Shown here piece by piece: positions 6,711 to 14,446 of a stretch of DNA of 24,836 nt. Location: positions 1 to 24,836 of the forward strand of contig DATECY010000088.1 of NCBI GenBank assembly GCA_035286665.1. Reading direction: 5' to 3'. How positions within the stretch are numbered: position 1 is the stretch's first letter; every line of letters starts with the position of its first letter. A program made the position numbers and the translations under genes. Below the pieces are notes generated by a model, which saw only the letters and a list, made by a program, of their open reading frames with translations, was not told the DNA's origin and ran no database searches. The stretch is from RBG-16-68-21 sp035286665 (GTDB lineage Bacteria > Actinomycetota > Acidimicrobiia > Spongiisociales > UBA11373).

Positions 6711-8030
6711 CTAACGCCCGGCGTGCTCGCCCTGTTCCACCAACTCGAGCAGCGAACCCGGGTCGATTCCGGCTTCGTCGGAGAGCAACTGGGCAGCGAC
6801 GTCGGCGCCGGTGAAAGTGATCGGCCGGGGCCGTTGGACCGTGGTGCCGTCCGACTCGCGGACCACGACGCCGACGATACCCTCGTCCTCGCCCGGAACG
6901 ATCATGACGACCTCGCCGCCGGCGAGCCGCAGGAGCGACCCCGGCGGATAGTGGCCCATCATCTCGATGAACAGCCGGAGCACGTCCGGATCGTGAATCG
7001 TGCCGGCGCCATCGAGAAGCACCCGGAGTGCTTCGTTGGGCGTTCGGGCGGGCCGGTAGGGGCGATACGAGGTGATCGCGTCATAGGCGTCCACGATGGC
7101 CACCATGCGGCTGAACAGCGCCGGACGGCGCCCCTTCAAGGACGGGTACCCACCTCCGTCCACCCTGACGTGGTGTTCCAGCGCCACGGCGGCGGCAAGC
7201 TCCTGGCCGGGGCCCGACGCGGCCATGATGGCAAGAGCACCCTCTTGGGGATGGAGGCGCACCTGCGCCCAGTCCTCGTTCGACAGACGACCGTCGCGCT
7301 GGAGCGCCGCCTCATCGACCACCACGCGGCCGATGTCGTGAAGCAATGCACTCAAGCCGAGCAGCCGGGTCTGATCGTTGTTCAGCCCGATGAAGCGGCC
7401 CAGCGCCATCGACAACAGGCATACGTTGACCGAGTGGTAGTACGTGATCTCGTCGTGGTTGTGGACCGTCGCCATGATCAGGGAGGTCCCAGGGCCGGCG
7501 TTGCTACCGGCGATGAAGCCGTCGACCACGCCCAACACCTCGCCGAGCTGCAGAGTCCGGCTCTCACGCACGTCGCGCAGCGCGTCGAGAGACTCGGCAT
7601 AGGTCTTGCGGAGCCCGGACATCGGTCGGATGTCCAAGTCCGACGCCGCCATTGCCCGGTCGTTGATCCTCACGGTCCCCTCGGCGGGGAGGTCATCCGA
7701 CTTGCCCACGACCAACGCCGCGAGGTCGGCGAGATCCTGTCGAGTCGCACCCTTGACGACGGTGACCGAATCGATCTTGCGACGCTTCATGGCCTGCAGC
7801 AGCGAGTGGAATTCGGTCGATGCGTGGGCAAGCATGTTCCGATCGAGGTAGAAGGCGTCTCTGGCGACGCTGAGCACCGCTTCGTCCGAGGCGATGGTGA
7901 GCATCTCGGTCGCGTCGACGAGGGCCGTGATGGCGTCCTCCATCAACTGAGTGGTCACGCCGGAGCGAACCATCCGCTGGCTGACGTGAAACAGGGCCCG
8001 CAGAAAGTTCCGGCCGTGAAGCTCGCTCAT
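6711..8030 (-). CDS. HD-GYP-type signalling phosphohydrolase
   Basis: The 439-residue product has an N-terminal region of about 180 residues without a recognised fold, followed by an HD-GYP-like domain (about 185-360). Visible metal-site elements are H in Y-Y-H-S-V-N, the H-D of L-L-H-D-I-G-R, H in V-R-L-H-P, the H-H of A-L-E-H-H, the D-G-G-G-Y-P motif and a D-A-Y-D-A segment. The usual H-D-I-G-K is H-D-I-G-R here. HD-GYP proteins typically hydrolyse cyclic di-GMP or related dinucleotides, but substrate and activity cannot be read from this sequence. No GGDEF or receiver domain is fused. Its ATG overlaps the HEAT-gene stop by 4 nt (ATGA), so it is the last gene of the hpf operon. Confidence 0.85.
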   Translation of the reverse strand: MSELHGRNFLRALFHVSQRMVRSGVTTQLMEDAITALVDATEMLTIASDEAVLSVARDAFYLDRNMLAHASTEFHSLLQAMKRRKIDSVTVVKGATRQDLADLAALVVGKSDDLPAEGTVRINDRAMAASDLDIRPMSGLRKTYAESLDALRDVRESRTLQLGEVLGVVDGFIAGSNAGPGTSLIMATVHNHDEITYYHSVNVCLLSMALGRFIGLNNDQTRLLGLSALLHDIGRVVVDEAALQRDGRLSNEDWAQVRLHPQEGALAIMAASGPGQELAAAVALEHHVRVDGGGYPSLKGRRPALFSRMVAIVDAYDAITSYRPYRPARTPNEALRVLLDGAGTIHDPDVLRLFIEMMGHYPPGSLLRLAGGEVVMIVPGEDEGIVGVVVRESDGTTVQRPRPITFTGADVAAQLLSDEAGIDPGSLLELVEQGEHAGR

Positions 8031-9088
8031 CGGAATCGCTCCAGGGCGACCTTGGCGACCTCACGCACCGTGCGGGAACCGCCGATCGCGCCACGCTTGG
8101 CGACAAGGCCCTTCAGGGCCTCGAGTGCCTGGGGGCTCCTTCTCTCGGCGATGACGTCGACGAGTCGCCGAGTCTCATCGCCGGTGGCCGGTCCGTCGCC
8201 GAGAATCCCGACGATCCCGGGGATCACCTCATCGCTGGGGGAAGCGCGCAGCAGGGATACCGCGGCCTGGCGCACCCGGGGGCTCTGATCCCGGAGCGCG
8301 GCGACGGCGTAGCCGATCCCTTCGTCACCCTTGAGCGCCACCAGAGCGCGCACCACCTCGACCCGCACGCGGTCGTCGGCATGGTCGACCACGGCTTCCA
8401 GGGCAGGGACGGCGGTGGCACGACCCGTCTTGCCGACGGCAGTGGCGACGTTGCGAACGATGAACCAGCGCGGATCGCGAAGCCAGGGGGTGAGCAGGCG
8501 CACGTCCGCGCGTCCGGCCATGCCGAGGTATTCGACCAGGTGGCGGCGGCTGACGACCGGCTCGTCGACGAGCATCCCACCGACCATGTACTCGACCAGG
8601 GGCTCGCCCCACGCGGCAAGCAACGGCGCGGCCGACGGAGGATCTCCGGCGGCTGCGAGCTTGACCACCAGATCCTGGAGGAGCTCTTCACGAGACAGCT
8701 CCCGCATGGCCTCGGTGACGTGAAGTGCGAAGTCGGCGGGGAACACGGGCGATTCGGTCACGGCCCGCATCCAGGTACCGGCCGAATAGAAGTCGCCCCG
8801 TCGGATCGCAGCGCCGATCTTGCCCGACCACGCCCGTAGCAACCGACGGAATCGTTCCGGCCGGCTCTCGACGCGCAGCAGATCCCGCAACACCCCGACT
8901 CCGGCGTGGAGGTCGTCGCCTCGCCCGGGGAACTCCGCCCGGACTCGTTCGAGGATGGCGACGTCGCCCGAGCCGCCCGATGCGGCGGCATCGAACACGG
9001 CGCGTACCCGCTCATACTGCTGTCCGTGCCAGTCGGTGCCCATGTCGGCAGTGGTGTCCGGCTCGGTATCCCGCTCGGTATCCATCAC
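8027..9088 (-). CDS. HEAT-repeat protein
   Basis: The product, up to 353 residues, is soluble and has no signal or TM segment. The C-terminal half (about 180-345) shows repeated paired helices of HEAT type, for example W-F-I-V-R-N-V-A-T-A-V-G-K-T-G, R-V-R-V-E-V-V-R-A-L-V-A-L and R-V-R-Q-A-A-V-S-L-L. Such repeats are protein-interaction scaffolds. The N-terminal half is mostly helical and unrecognised. The start is either GTG 9088 or the adjacent ATG 9085; both overlap the regulator stop codon. Four-nt overlaps on both sides put it in one transcript between a response regulator and an HD-GYP protein, suggesting a scaffold or adaptor for that pair. This role is inferred. Confidence 0.8.
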   Translation of the reverse strand: MMDTERDTEPDTTADMGTDWHGQQYERVRAVFDAAASGGSGDVAILERVRAEFPGRGDDLHAGVGVLRDLLRVESRPERFRRLLRAWSGKIGAAIRRGDFYSAGTWMRAVTESPVFPADFALHVTEAMRELSREELLQDLVVKLAAAGDPPSAAPLLAAWGEPLVEYMVGGMLVDEPVVSRRHLVEYLGMAGRADVRLLTPWLRDPRWFIVRNVATAVGKTGRATAVPALEAVVDHADDRVRVEVVRALVALKGDEGIGYAVAALRDQSPRVRQAAVSLLRASPSDEVIPGIVGILGDGPATGDETRRLVDVIAERRSPQALEALKGLVAKRGAIGGSRTVREVAKVALERFR

Positions 9089-9732
9089 AGTTCGATGAGG
9101 TGTTCGCGAACCGCGTAGAGAACTGCCTCGTTGCGAGAGTGCAATCCCAGCTTGTCGAGGATGTTGCGTACGTGATTCTTCACGGTGTTCTCACTAATGA
9201 ATAGCAGGTGGCCGATCTCTCGCGATGTCATTCCCCCGGCGACATGCTTGAGGACCTCGAGTTCGCGACCCGTCAGACCAGGCCGGCGAGGTGCGGTGAA
9301 GTCCTGATGCCTGAGGAGCTGAGAGAGAACGTCGAGCAGTTTGCCCGCCATGAGCGGAGAGATCGCCGCTCCGCCGGCAGCCACAGAATCGAGGGACCTG
9401 GCCAGTTCGTCGAACGGGGCGTCCTTGACGAGGTACCCACGAGCCCCGGCCTTGATGCATTCGAGAAGATCCTCTTCGGACTCGCTCCCGCTGAGCATCA
9501 CCACCCCGGACTTCGGCGACACCGCGCGCACCTTTTCGACCGCTTCCAGCCCCGATACCCCCGGCATCAGGATGTCGAGCACCACGATGTCTGGCTGAAG
9601 GGACTCGGCCGCGGTCACGGCGGACTCGGCGTCCTTGGCATCGCCGACCACGTCGAACCCGGCGCGAGCGAGCGCAGCGGCAAGGCCGGTGCGGAACAGA
9701 TCGACATCGTCTACGACGAGAACACTTGTCAC
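9085..9732 (-). CDS. NarL/FixJ-family response regulator
   Basis: The 215-residue product has a receiver domain (about 3-118) with acidic pocket D8/D9, phospho-acceptor D53 (V-V-L-D-I-L-M-P-G), S81 and K103 (Y-L-V-K-D). A LuxR-type helix-turn-helix follows (about 150-213), with L-T-G-R-E-L-E-V-L-K and S-E-N-T-V-K-N-H-V-R-N-I-L. It is expected to bind DNA when phosphorylated. No histidine kinase is in the window, so its partner is unlinked. The start is GTG 9732, overlapping the hpf stop by 4 nt (GTGA), which indicates translational coupling to the ribosome hibernation factor. Confidence 0.93.
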   Translation of the reverse strand: MTSVLVVDDVDLFRTGLAAALARAGFDVVGDAKDAESAVTAAESLQPDIVVLDILMPGVSGLEAVEKVRAVSPKSGVVMLSGSESEEDLLECIKAGARGYLVKDAPFDELARSLDSVAAGGAAISPLMAGKLLDVLSQLLRHQDFTAPRRPGLTGRELEVLKHVAGGMTSREIGHLLFISENTVKNHVRNILDKLGLHSRNEAVLYAVREHLIEL

Positions 9733-10283
9733 TGTGGTTCGATCAGCCCGAGTGATCCACCCCGCCGCCGATACAGCACGCCGTAGCGATCGGTGTCGGC
9801 ATCGAGGAACAGATAGAAGCTGTGTCCGAGCAGTTCCATCTGAAGGGCTGCCTCCTGTTGTGTCATCGGCTTGACCGCGAAACGCTTGACGCGGTCGATC
9901 CGAAGCCCGTGGTCTTCCTGGGTGAGTTCTTCGACGTGTTCAGGAGCCTCATTGAGGCGTTTCTCCGAGCCCTTGCGATGCCGGGTGATCAGGCGGTCCT
10001 TCAGGCGGCGCAACCGACGCTCGTACTTCTCGATGGCCGCATCGAGAGCGGCTCGCTCATCCACGCCGGCGGCCTCAACCCGGACGACCCGGCCGGCAAC
10101 GGTGGACGTGATCTCCAACCGCACATGCTCATCCGAGATGCTCGGATTGCGCTCGGCGGAGACCTCGACGTCGATCGCGCCCGCCTCGTCGAACACCCGT
10201 GTGGCGTGCTCGACCTTCTCCAGGATGAGTGCCTGCACGTCGTCGGCGAGGGTCATGTGCTTGGTGTGGACGCGGATATCCAC
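9729..10283 (-). CDS. hpf: Long-form ribosome hibernation promoting factor (HPF/RaiA family)
   Basis: HPF binds the 30S decoding region. The long form has a C-terminal dimerisation domain that pairs ribosomes into inactive 100S particles under stress or slow growth. The 184-residue product has an N-terminal beta-alpha-beta-beta-beta-alpha domain (about 1-100) and the C-terminal domain (about 125-180) with V-K-R-F-A-V-K-P-M-T-Q-Q-E-A and G-H-S-F-Y-L-F-L-D-A-D-T, diagnostic of the long form. GTG 10283 is chosen because AAAGGAG lies 6 nt upstream. comF upstream is the usual neighbour. Unusually, hpf is followed by overlapping signalling genes before secA. A structured 152-nt leader precedes it. 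Confidence 0.96.
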   Translation of the reverse strand: MDIRVHTKHMTLADDVQALILEKVEHATRVFDEAGAIDVEVSAERNPSISDEHVRLEITSTVAGRVVRVEAAGVDERAALDAAIEKYERRLRRLKDRLITRHRKGSEKRLNEAPEHVEELTQEDHGLRIDRVKRFAVKPMTQQEAALQMELLGHSFYLFLDADTDRYGVLYRRRGGSLGLIEPQ

Positions 10284-10435
10284 AACGATCTCCTTTCACC
10301 GGGGCCGCCCCGGCGCGGCGGAACGAATGTGGACGGGGGTCGGATGTGGCGCCGTCGGAGGTGGCACCCAAGCCTCCCGTGATCTCGTTCCCCCGGTGGG
10401 GCTGCCCACATGGTACCGACATGGGCCGCTTCGGA
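10284..10435 (-). promoter_or_regulatory. Structured leader between comF and hpf
   Basis: In the RNA sense, a closing stem GGTACC/GGTGCC (10417-10412 with 10368-10363) encloses a hairpin GTGGG-CAGC-CCCAC (10409-10396). An imperfect 12-nt direct repeat follows (10354-10365 and 10339-10350, one mismatch, 15-nt period). A stable CCGGGG-CGG-CCCCGG hairpin (10313-10299) then lies just before the AAAGGAG ribosome binding site. Structured RNAs upstream of raiA/hpf genes have been described, but I cannot match this one to a named family by eye. It may regulate hpf translation or terminate comF transcripts. Confidence 0.45.
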
Positions 10436-10984
10436 TCAGGGGCGAAGGCCCGCCGTGGCCGTGACCGCCCTTCTCACCCCCGAGGCGTCGCCCGCCCGGG
10501 ACAGCGTGACGCCGCTGGTCACGACATCGTCGATCAGCACCGCACCGGCCGGCACCGATGCGATCCGAGAGAAGCTGGGAACCCCCCGCCTGCGCCCCGC
10601 TCCTCCCGCCCGATGTCGGACCCACACCGCAGCGGAGAGAGCATCGACCACCGGCACTCCCGCCTGACGTCCCACGACTCGCGCCAATTCGAGGGCGGGA
10701 TCGACTCCGTATGACCAGCGCCGGGCCGTCACCCGCGGAACCGGCACCAGCGCGGCCACGTCGCTCGGCAGCAGCGCCGCCATCGCCCTCCCGAGCGGTC
10801 CGGCGGCAGCGGCGAGTCCCGAGTACTTCAGCCGATGCACCAGCACCCGCGCCGCTCCGTCGTGGGCGAAGGCCGGCCGAACGGTCACGCTCCCCACCCG
10901 GCGTTCCGACGCGGGGACAAGCGTGCGTCGGCACGGGGCACAGAGAGGGTCTCTCACGAAGGACCCGCAGGCGAGGCAAGCCAT
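10436..10984 (-). CDS. comF: ComF-family phosphoribosyltransferase-like protein
   Basis: The 182-residue product starts M-A-C-L-A-C-G and has an N-terminal four-Cys zinc finger (C-L-A-C ... C-A-P-C). A type I phosphoribosyltransferase fold follows, with the PRPP loop V-L-I-D-D-V-V-T-S-G-V-T near the C-terminus. ComF proteins support DNA uptake in competent bacteria but are also widespread in species not known to be competent; the biochemical role here is unknown. The frame is open further upstream to 11158, but that extension is low-complexity and covers a heptamer repeat. ATG 10984 fits the zinc finger and lies 6 nt after a TACGGT -10 box. It is upstream of hpf as in most actinobacteria. Confidence 0.88.
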   Translation of the reverse strand: MACLACGSFVRDPLCAPCRRTLVPASERRVGSVTVRPAFAHDGAARVLVHRLKYSGLAAAAGPLGRAMAALLPSDVAALVPVPRVTARRWSYGVDPALELARVVGRQAGVPVVDALSAAVWVRHRAGGAGRRRGVPSFSRIASVPAGAVLIDDVVTSGVTLSRAGDASGVRRAVTATAGLRP

Positions 10985-10990
10985 GCGCGC

Positions 10991-10996
10991 ACCGTA
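10991..10996 (-). promoter_or_regulatory. Candidate -10 box of comF (leaderless start)
   Basis: TACGGT lies 6 nt upstream of ATG 10984 on the minus strand, so transcription would begin at or next to the start codon. There is no Shine-Dalgarno, which supports leaderless initiation. Confidence 0.45.
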
Positions 10997-11030
10997 CGCG
11001 GGGGGAAGGACAGGTCTGCCTGCAGCGTGC

Positions 11031-11047
11031 AGCAGGCAGCAGGCAGG
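11031..11047. repeat. Short heptanucleotide repeat upstream of comF
   Basis: agcaggc occurs twice followed by agg, with a 7-nt period. It sits in the gap between the divergent comF and FtsH-like genes. Confidence 0.7.
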
Positions 11048-11146
11048 CCCCTCGAAGCGCGATGGCGCGCCTGCACGCTCACGCGGTCGCACATGACTAG
11101 TCACTCGCTCGGCCAACAATGGCGCTGCTCGAAACCGCTCTCGGCA

Positions 11147-11175
11147 TTGATCGACCACTCACTGTGGCATAGAGT
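11147..11175 (+). promoter_or_regulatory. Candidate sigma-70-type promoter of the FtsH-like gene
   Basis: TTGATC (11147-11152) and TAGAGT (11170-11175) are separated by 17 nt. The predicted start near 11182 gives a 5' leader of about 26 nt that includes GGAGAGGG before ATG 11208. This is the best-formed promoter seen in the window. Confidence 0.55.
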
Positions 11176-11207
11176 GGACCGACACGACGAGGAGAGGGAA
11201 GCATCCG

Positions 11208-13004
11208 ATGCCGGTAGACGTCCAGCTGGCTCGTGAACGTCAACGCCGTCGACGCCTGAGGCGGGTTGCCTGGATGCTGAGCCCGCTGGTCGTGTGGTTG
11301 TGGCTGCGCATCGTCGCCGGCAACCCGGTCTCGCCCGGCTGGCCGCATCTCCCCGCCGATGCGATGTTCTGGTTGCCGGGGATCGTGATAGTCCTCTTGC
11401 TCGGCCTGGTGCTCGTCGTCCCGATGCTCGGCAATGGTCGCTCCCCCGAGGTCGTGTACCTCCCCGAGCAGATCGACGTGACCTTCGACGACGTCCGCGG
11501 CCTCGGGCCGGTGCTCACCGAGGTTCGCCATACGCTCGAGGTGTTCCTCAACCATCGGCACTTCCGGGACAACATGGGAGGCGCGCCGCGTCGCGGCATC
11601 CTCTTCGAGGGTCCGCCCGGCACCGGGAAGACCTATACCGCCAAGGCGCTTGCCAAGGAGGCCGGGGTTCCGTTCCTGTTCGTCTCGTCCACTGCGTTCC
11701 AGAGCATGTGGTACGGGGCCACGGCGCGCAAGATCCGCTCCTACTTCCGCAAGTTGCGCAAGGTCGCCCGAGAAGAGGGCGGGGCCATCGGATTCATCGA
11801 GGAGTTCGACGCGATCGGCGGCAGGCGGGGGGGGATGGACCGCTCGAGCTTCTCCCGCACCGAGCGTTCGAGCGTCGCTGAGGGCACCGGGGGCGTCGTC
11901 AACGAACTGCTCGTGCAGATGCAAAGCTTCGACGAGCCCCCGCGCTCACTGCGGTTCGCCAATTCGTTGCGGCGAATGGCCAATCGCTTCCTTCCCCCCG
12001 ACCGCCACTTCAAGACGAGAATGCCTGCCTTTGCCAACATCCTTCTCATCGGCGCTACCAACCGGGCAGACGCCCTCGACCCGGCGCTGTTGCGGCCCGG
12101 CCGATTCGACCGTGTCCTGCACTTCGGCTTACCGGCTCGGCGCGATCGCCGCGACCTGATCGACTTCTTCCTGGCACACAAGGCCCACGACGCCACCCTC
12201 GATGAGGTCGCTCGAGACGACCTCGCGGCCTCCACCATGGGGTACAGCCCGGCGTCGATCGAAAGGCTCTTGGACGAGGCGCTGCTGTTCGCGCTGCGTG
12301 GGGAACGCGACCGGCTCAGTGTCGACGACATCCGCCGCGCCCGCATGGACATCGAGATCGGCCTCGCCGAGCCCACCGAGTACACACCAGAGGAACGAGA
12401 GACGATCGCGACCCACGAATCGGGACATGCCGTCGTCGCCCATCTCGTGGGACGCGGCCGCAGAATGGAACTTCTCTCCATCGTCAAGCGCAAGGACGCC
12501 CTCGGACTCCTTGCCCACACCGAGACCGAGGAGCGCTACACGAAGCGCCGGAGCGAAACCGTCGCCCTCATCCAGATCGCACTGGGCGGCATGGTCGCCG
12601 AGGAGCTCTTCTACGGGGAGTCGGGCACCGGGCCCGCCGGCGACCTGTCTGCCGCCACCTCCATCGCGGTGGAGATGGTCGGCACGATGGGCCTCGGAGG
12701 ATCCCTCGTCTCGTTCCGCGCCGTCGACCCCGGAATCGTCGGCGGGAACCTTGCCGCCCGAGTCCTCGGCGACGGCAGGGCGCGCGAGGCGGTGGAGCGC
12801 CTCCTCGACGACCAGAAGGCCGTGGTGGCCGAGCTGCTCAAGGCCAACCGGCACCTCGTCATCGCACTGCGCGACGCCCTCATGGAACGCGAGGAGCTGG
12901 TGGCTCGGGAGATCGTCGAGGTGCTCACGGCCGCAGGTGAGGGCGACCAGGCGGTCATCGACTTGGCCGAGCTGGGAATCACGAGTCAGAGGCTCAGCCG
13001 ATAG
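11208..13004 (+). CDS. Divergent FtsH-type membrane AAA+ zinc metalloprotease
   Basis: The 598-residue product has two N-terminal TM segments (about 20-37 and 52-74) with only about 15 residues between them, an AAA+ domain (about 95-385) and an M41-type protease domain. Walker A is G-P-P-G-T-G-K-T (135-142). The Walker B region reads F-I-E-E-F-D (196-201), where FtsH normally has F-I-D-E-I-D. Arginine fingers R299 and R302 are kept. The zinc site is H403-E404-S-G-H407 with D479 as the likely third ligand. A basic insertion of about 30 residues (around 242-276) precedes the second region of homology, and the pore loop reads M-W-Y-G instead of M-F-V-G. FtsH degrades membrane and short-lived cytoplasmic proteins. 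This looks like a paralogue with altered substrate handling; its own substrates are unknown. Confidence 0.88.
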   Translation: MPVDVQLARERQRRRRLRRVAWMLSPLVVWLWLRIVAGNPVSPGWPHLPADAMFWLPGIVIVLLLGLVLVVPMLGNGRSPEVVYLPEQIDVTFDDVRGLGPVLTEVRHTLEVFLNHRHFRDNMGGAPRRGILFEGPPGTGKTYTAKALAKEAGVPFLFVSSTAFQSMWYGATARKIRSYFRKLRKVAREEGGAIGFIEEFDAIGGRRGGMDRSSFSRTERSSVAEGTGGVVNELLVQMQSFDEPPRSLRFANSLRRMANRFLPPDRHFKTRMPAFANILLIGATNRADALDPALLRPGRFDRVLHFGLPARRDRRDLIDFFLAHKAHDATLDEVARDDLAASTMGYSPASIERLLDEALLFALRGERDRLSVDDIRRARMDIEIGLAEPTEYTPEERETIATHESGHAVVAHLVGRGRRMELLSIVKRKDALGLLAHTETEERYTKRRSETVALIQIALGGMVAEELFYGESGTGPAGDLSAATSIAVEMVGTMGLGGSLVSFRAVDPGIVGGNLAARVLGDGRAREAVERLLDDQKAVVAELLKANRHLVIALRDALMEREELVAREIVEVLTAAGEGDQAVIDLAELGITSQRLSR

Positions 13005-13084
13005 GCGGAGCCTCGGCGGCCTGGGCAGGGACCCGGGCCGCACCGCGATGAGCCGTCAGGCGAAGAGCCAATGACATCAGCGCA

Positions 13085-13112
13085 AGAGCGTCCGCCTATC
13101 CGCGGACGCTCT
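13085..13112. terminator. Perfect 11-bp hairpin between convergent genes
   Basis: AGAGCGTCCGC and GCGGACGCTCT pair perfectly around a 6-nt loop. The hairpin lies between the end of the FtsH-like gene (13004) and the end of ahcY (13133) and could serve both directions. There is no T-run. Confidence 0.6.
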
Positions 13113-13132
13113 GAGCGGGTGACGGCCCGCTC
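13113..13132. terminator. Second hairpin abutting the ahcY stop
   Basis: GAGCGGG/CCCGCTC with a 6-nt loop starts at the base after the preceding hairpin and ends at the base before the ahcY stop codon. The two hairpins together probably form the ahcY 3' end. Confidence 0.5.
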
Positions 13133-14380
13133 CTACGTTCCTTGCTCCCATGATTCCAAATAGGCACGCTGTTCGTCGGTGAGCCGTTCCAGGCCGCCGC
13201 CCATGGCCTCGAGGGCGATGGCGGCCACGTCGGCGTCGAGCTGCTCGGGCAGGCGGTACACCCTGGGTTCCAGGTCATCGGCAGACCGGAGCAGCCACTC
13301 TGCGGCAAGTGCCTGGTTGGCAAAGGACATGTCCATCACCTCGGCGGGATGACCCTCGGCGGCGCCGAGGTTCACGAGGCGCCCTTCGGCGACGACGTGG
13401 ATGCGCCGACCATCGGGCATCATCCACTCGTCGAGCTCGTGGCGAATCCTCCGCTTGCCGGTCGCCCGCTTCTCCAGTTCGGCGAGATCGATCTCGACGT
13501 CGAAGTGGCCGGCGTTGGCGAGCACCACGCCGTCGCCCATCGCATCGAAATGCTCGCCCCGCAGCACGTGGAGATCGCCGGTCACGGTGATGAAGATATC
13601 GCCGACCCGGGCCGCCTCGGCCGCGGTGGTGACCGTGTACCCCTCCAGGGCGGCCGACAGTGCCCGCACCGGATCCACCTCGACGACGATGACCCTCGCC
13701 CCCATGCCGTCGGCCCGCTTGGCGACCCCCGCGCCGCAATCCCCGTACCCGACGACGACCACCACCTTGCCGGCCAGCAGCGTGTTGGTGGCGCGGATGA
13801 TCCCGTCGAGCGCCGACTGCCCTGTGCCGTGATGGTTGTCGAACAGATGCTTGGTAGCCGAGTCGTTGACCGCGACGACCGGGAACTTCAGCACTCCCGC
13901 ATCGGCCATTGCCCGCAAACGGATCACCCCGGTGGTGGTCTCCTCGGTCGATCCGATCGGAACCTGGGTGGGACGCTCCTTGAGCAACGTCGTCACCAGG
14001 TCGGCCCCATCGTCCATGGTTATGTGGGGGGCGGTGTCCAGCACGCTCCTGATGTGGGCGTAGTAGGACTCGGGCCCTTCACCCCTCACCGCGAACACCC
14101 CGAACCCCGACGCCACGAGCGCGGCTGCAACGTCGTCCTGAGTGCTCAAGGGGTTGGAGGCGCACAGCGCCACCTCGGCTCCGCCGGCGCGCAGCGTCTC
14201 GATCAGGTTCGCCGTCTCCGCCGTGACGTGGAGGCACGCCCCGATGCGGATACCCGCCAGCGGCGTCTCCTTCTCGAACCGCTCGCGGATCGACGCCAGC
14301 ACCGGCATGCGGCGACGCGCCCACTCGATGCGAAGGGCGCCGGCGTCGGCGAGCGACGGATCGGCGATGTCGTGGTTCAT
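13133..14380 (-). CDS. ahcY: S-adenosylhomocysteine hydrolase (adenosylhomocysteinase), short form
   Basis: The enzyme reversibly cleaves S-adenosylhomocysteine to adenosine and homocysteine with bound NAD, removing the inhibitory product of methyltransferases. The 415-residue product shows C-L-H-V-T-A-E-T-A-N-L (about 49-59), A-L-C-A-S-N-P-L-S-T-Q-D-D-V-A-A-A-L, the E-E-T-T-T-G-V segment, V-N-D-S-A-T-K-H-L-F-D-N, the Rossmann motif V-V-V-G-Y-G-D-C-G-A-G-V-A, and N-A-G-H-F-D-V-E-I. It lacks the extra segment and the C-terminal K-x-x-x-Y-R-Y end of the longer eukaryotic and proteobacterial form, so it belongs to the shorter class common in archaea and some bacteria. ATG 14380 follows GGGAGG at 8 nt spacing. 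Confidence 0.96.
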   Translation of the reverse strand: MNHDIADPSLADAGALRIEWARRRMPVLASIRERFEKETPLAGIRIGACLHVTAETANLIETLRAGGAEVALCASNPLSTQDDVAAALVASGFGVFAVRGEGPESYYAHIRSVLDTAPHITMDDGADLVTTLLKERPTQVPIGSTEETTTGVIRLRAMADAGVLKFPVVAVNDSATKHLFDNHHGTGQSALDGIIRATNTLLAGKVVVVVGYGDCGAGVAKRADGMGARVIVVEVDPVRALSAALEGYTVTTAAEAARVGDIFITVTGDLHVLRGEHFDAMGDGVVLANAGHFDVEIDLAELEKRATGKRRIRHELDEWMMPDGRRIHVVAEGRLVNLGAAEGHPAEVMDMSFANQALAAEWLLRSADDLEPRVYRLPEQLDADVAAIALEAMGGGLERLTDEQRAYLESWEQGT

Positions 14381-14446
14381 GTGTGCTGCCTCCCGGCTAC
14401 CCGGCCTGACGCTTCCCGAGACCTCGATGAAGATCCCGCCTCTCGC

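Noticed and set aside
3858..8288. Open plus-strand frame of 1476 codons antisense to secA and the HD-GYP gene
   Set aside because: It is a shadow of strongly biased high-GC genes: it has no ribosome binding site or family motifs, and the minus-strand genes are unmistakable.
11094..11103. Palindrome TGACTAGTCA between comF and the FtsH-like gene
   Set aside because: A 10-bp palindrome is not rare, and it is not placed against either predicted promoter in a telling way.
13349..13400. Possible fusion or frameshift in ahcY
   Set aside because: The minus-strand frame is continuous and the protein has the normal length of the short AhcY class.
14381..14446. Possible SAH or SAM riboswitch before ahcY
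   Set aside because: The gap is only 66 nt and lacks the conserved blocks I would expect; nothing beyond a ribosome binding site can be supported.
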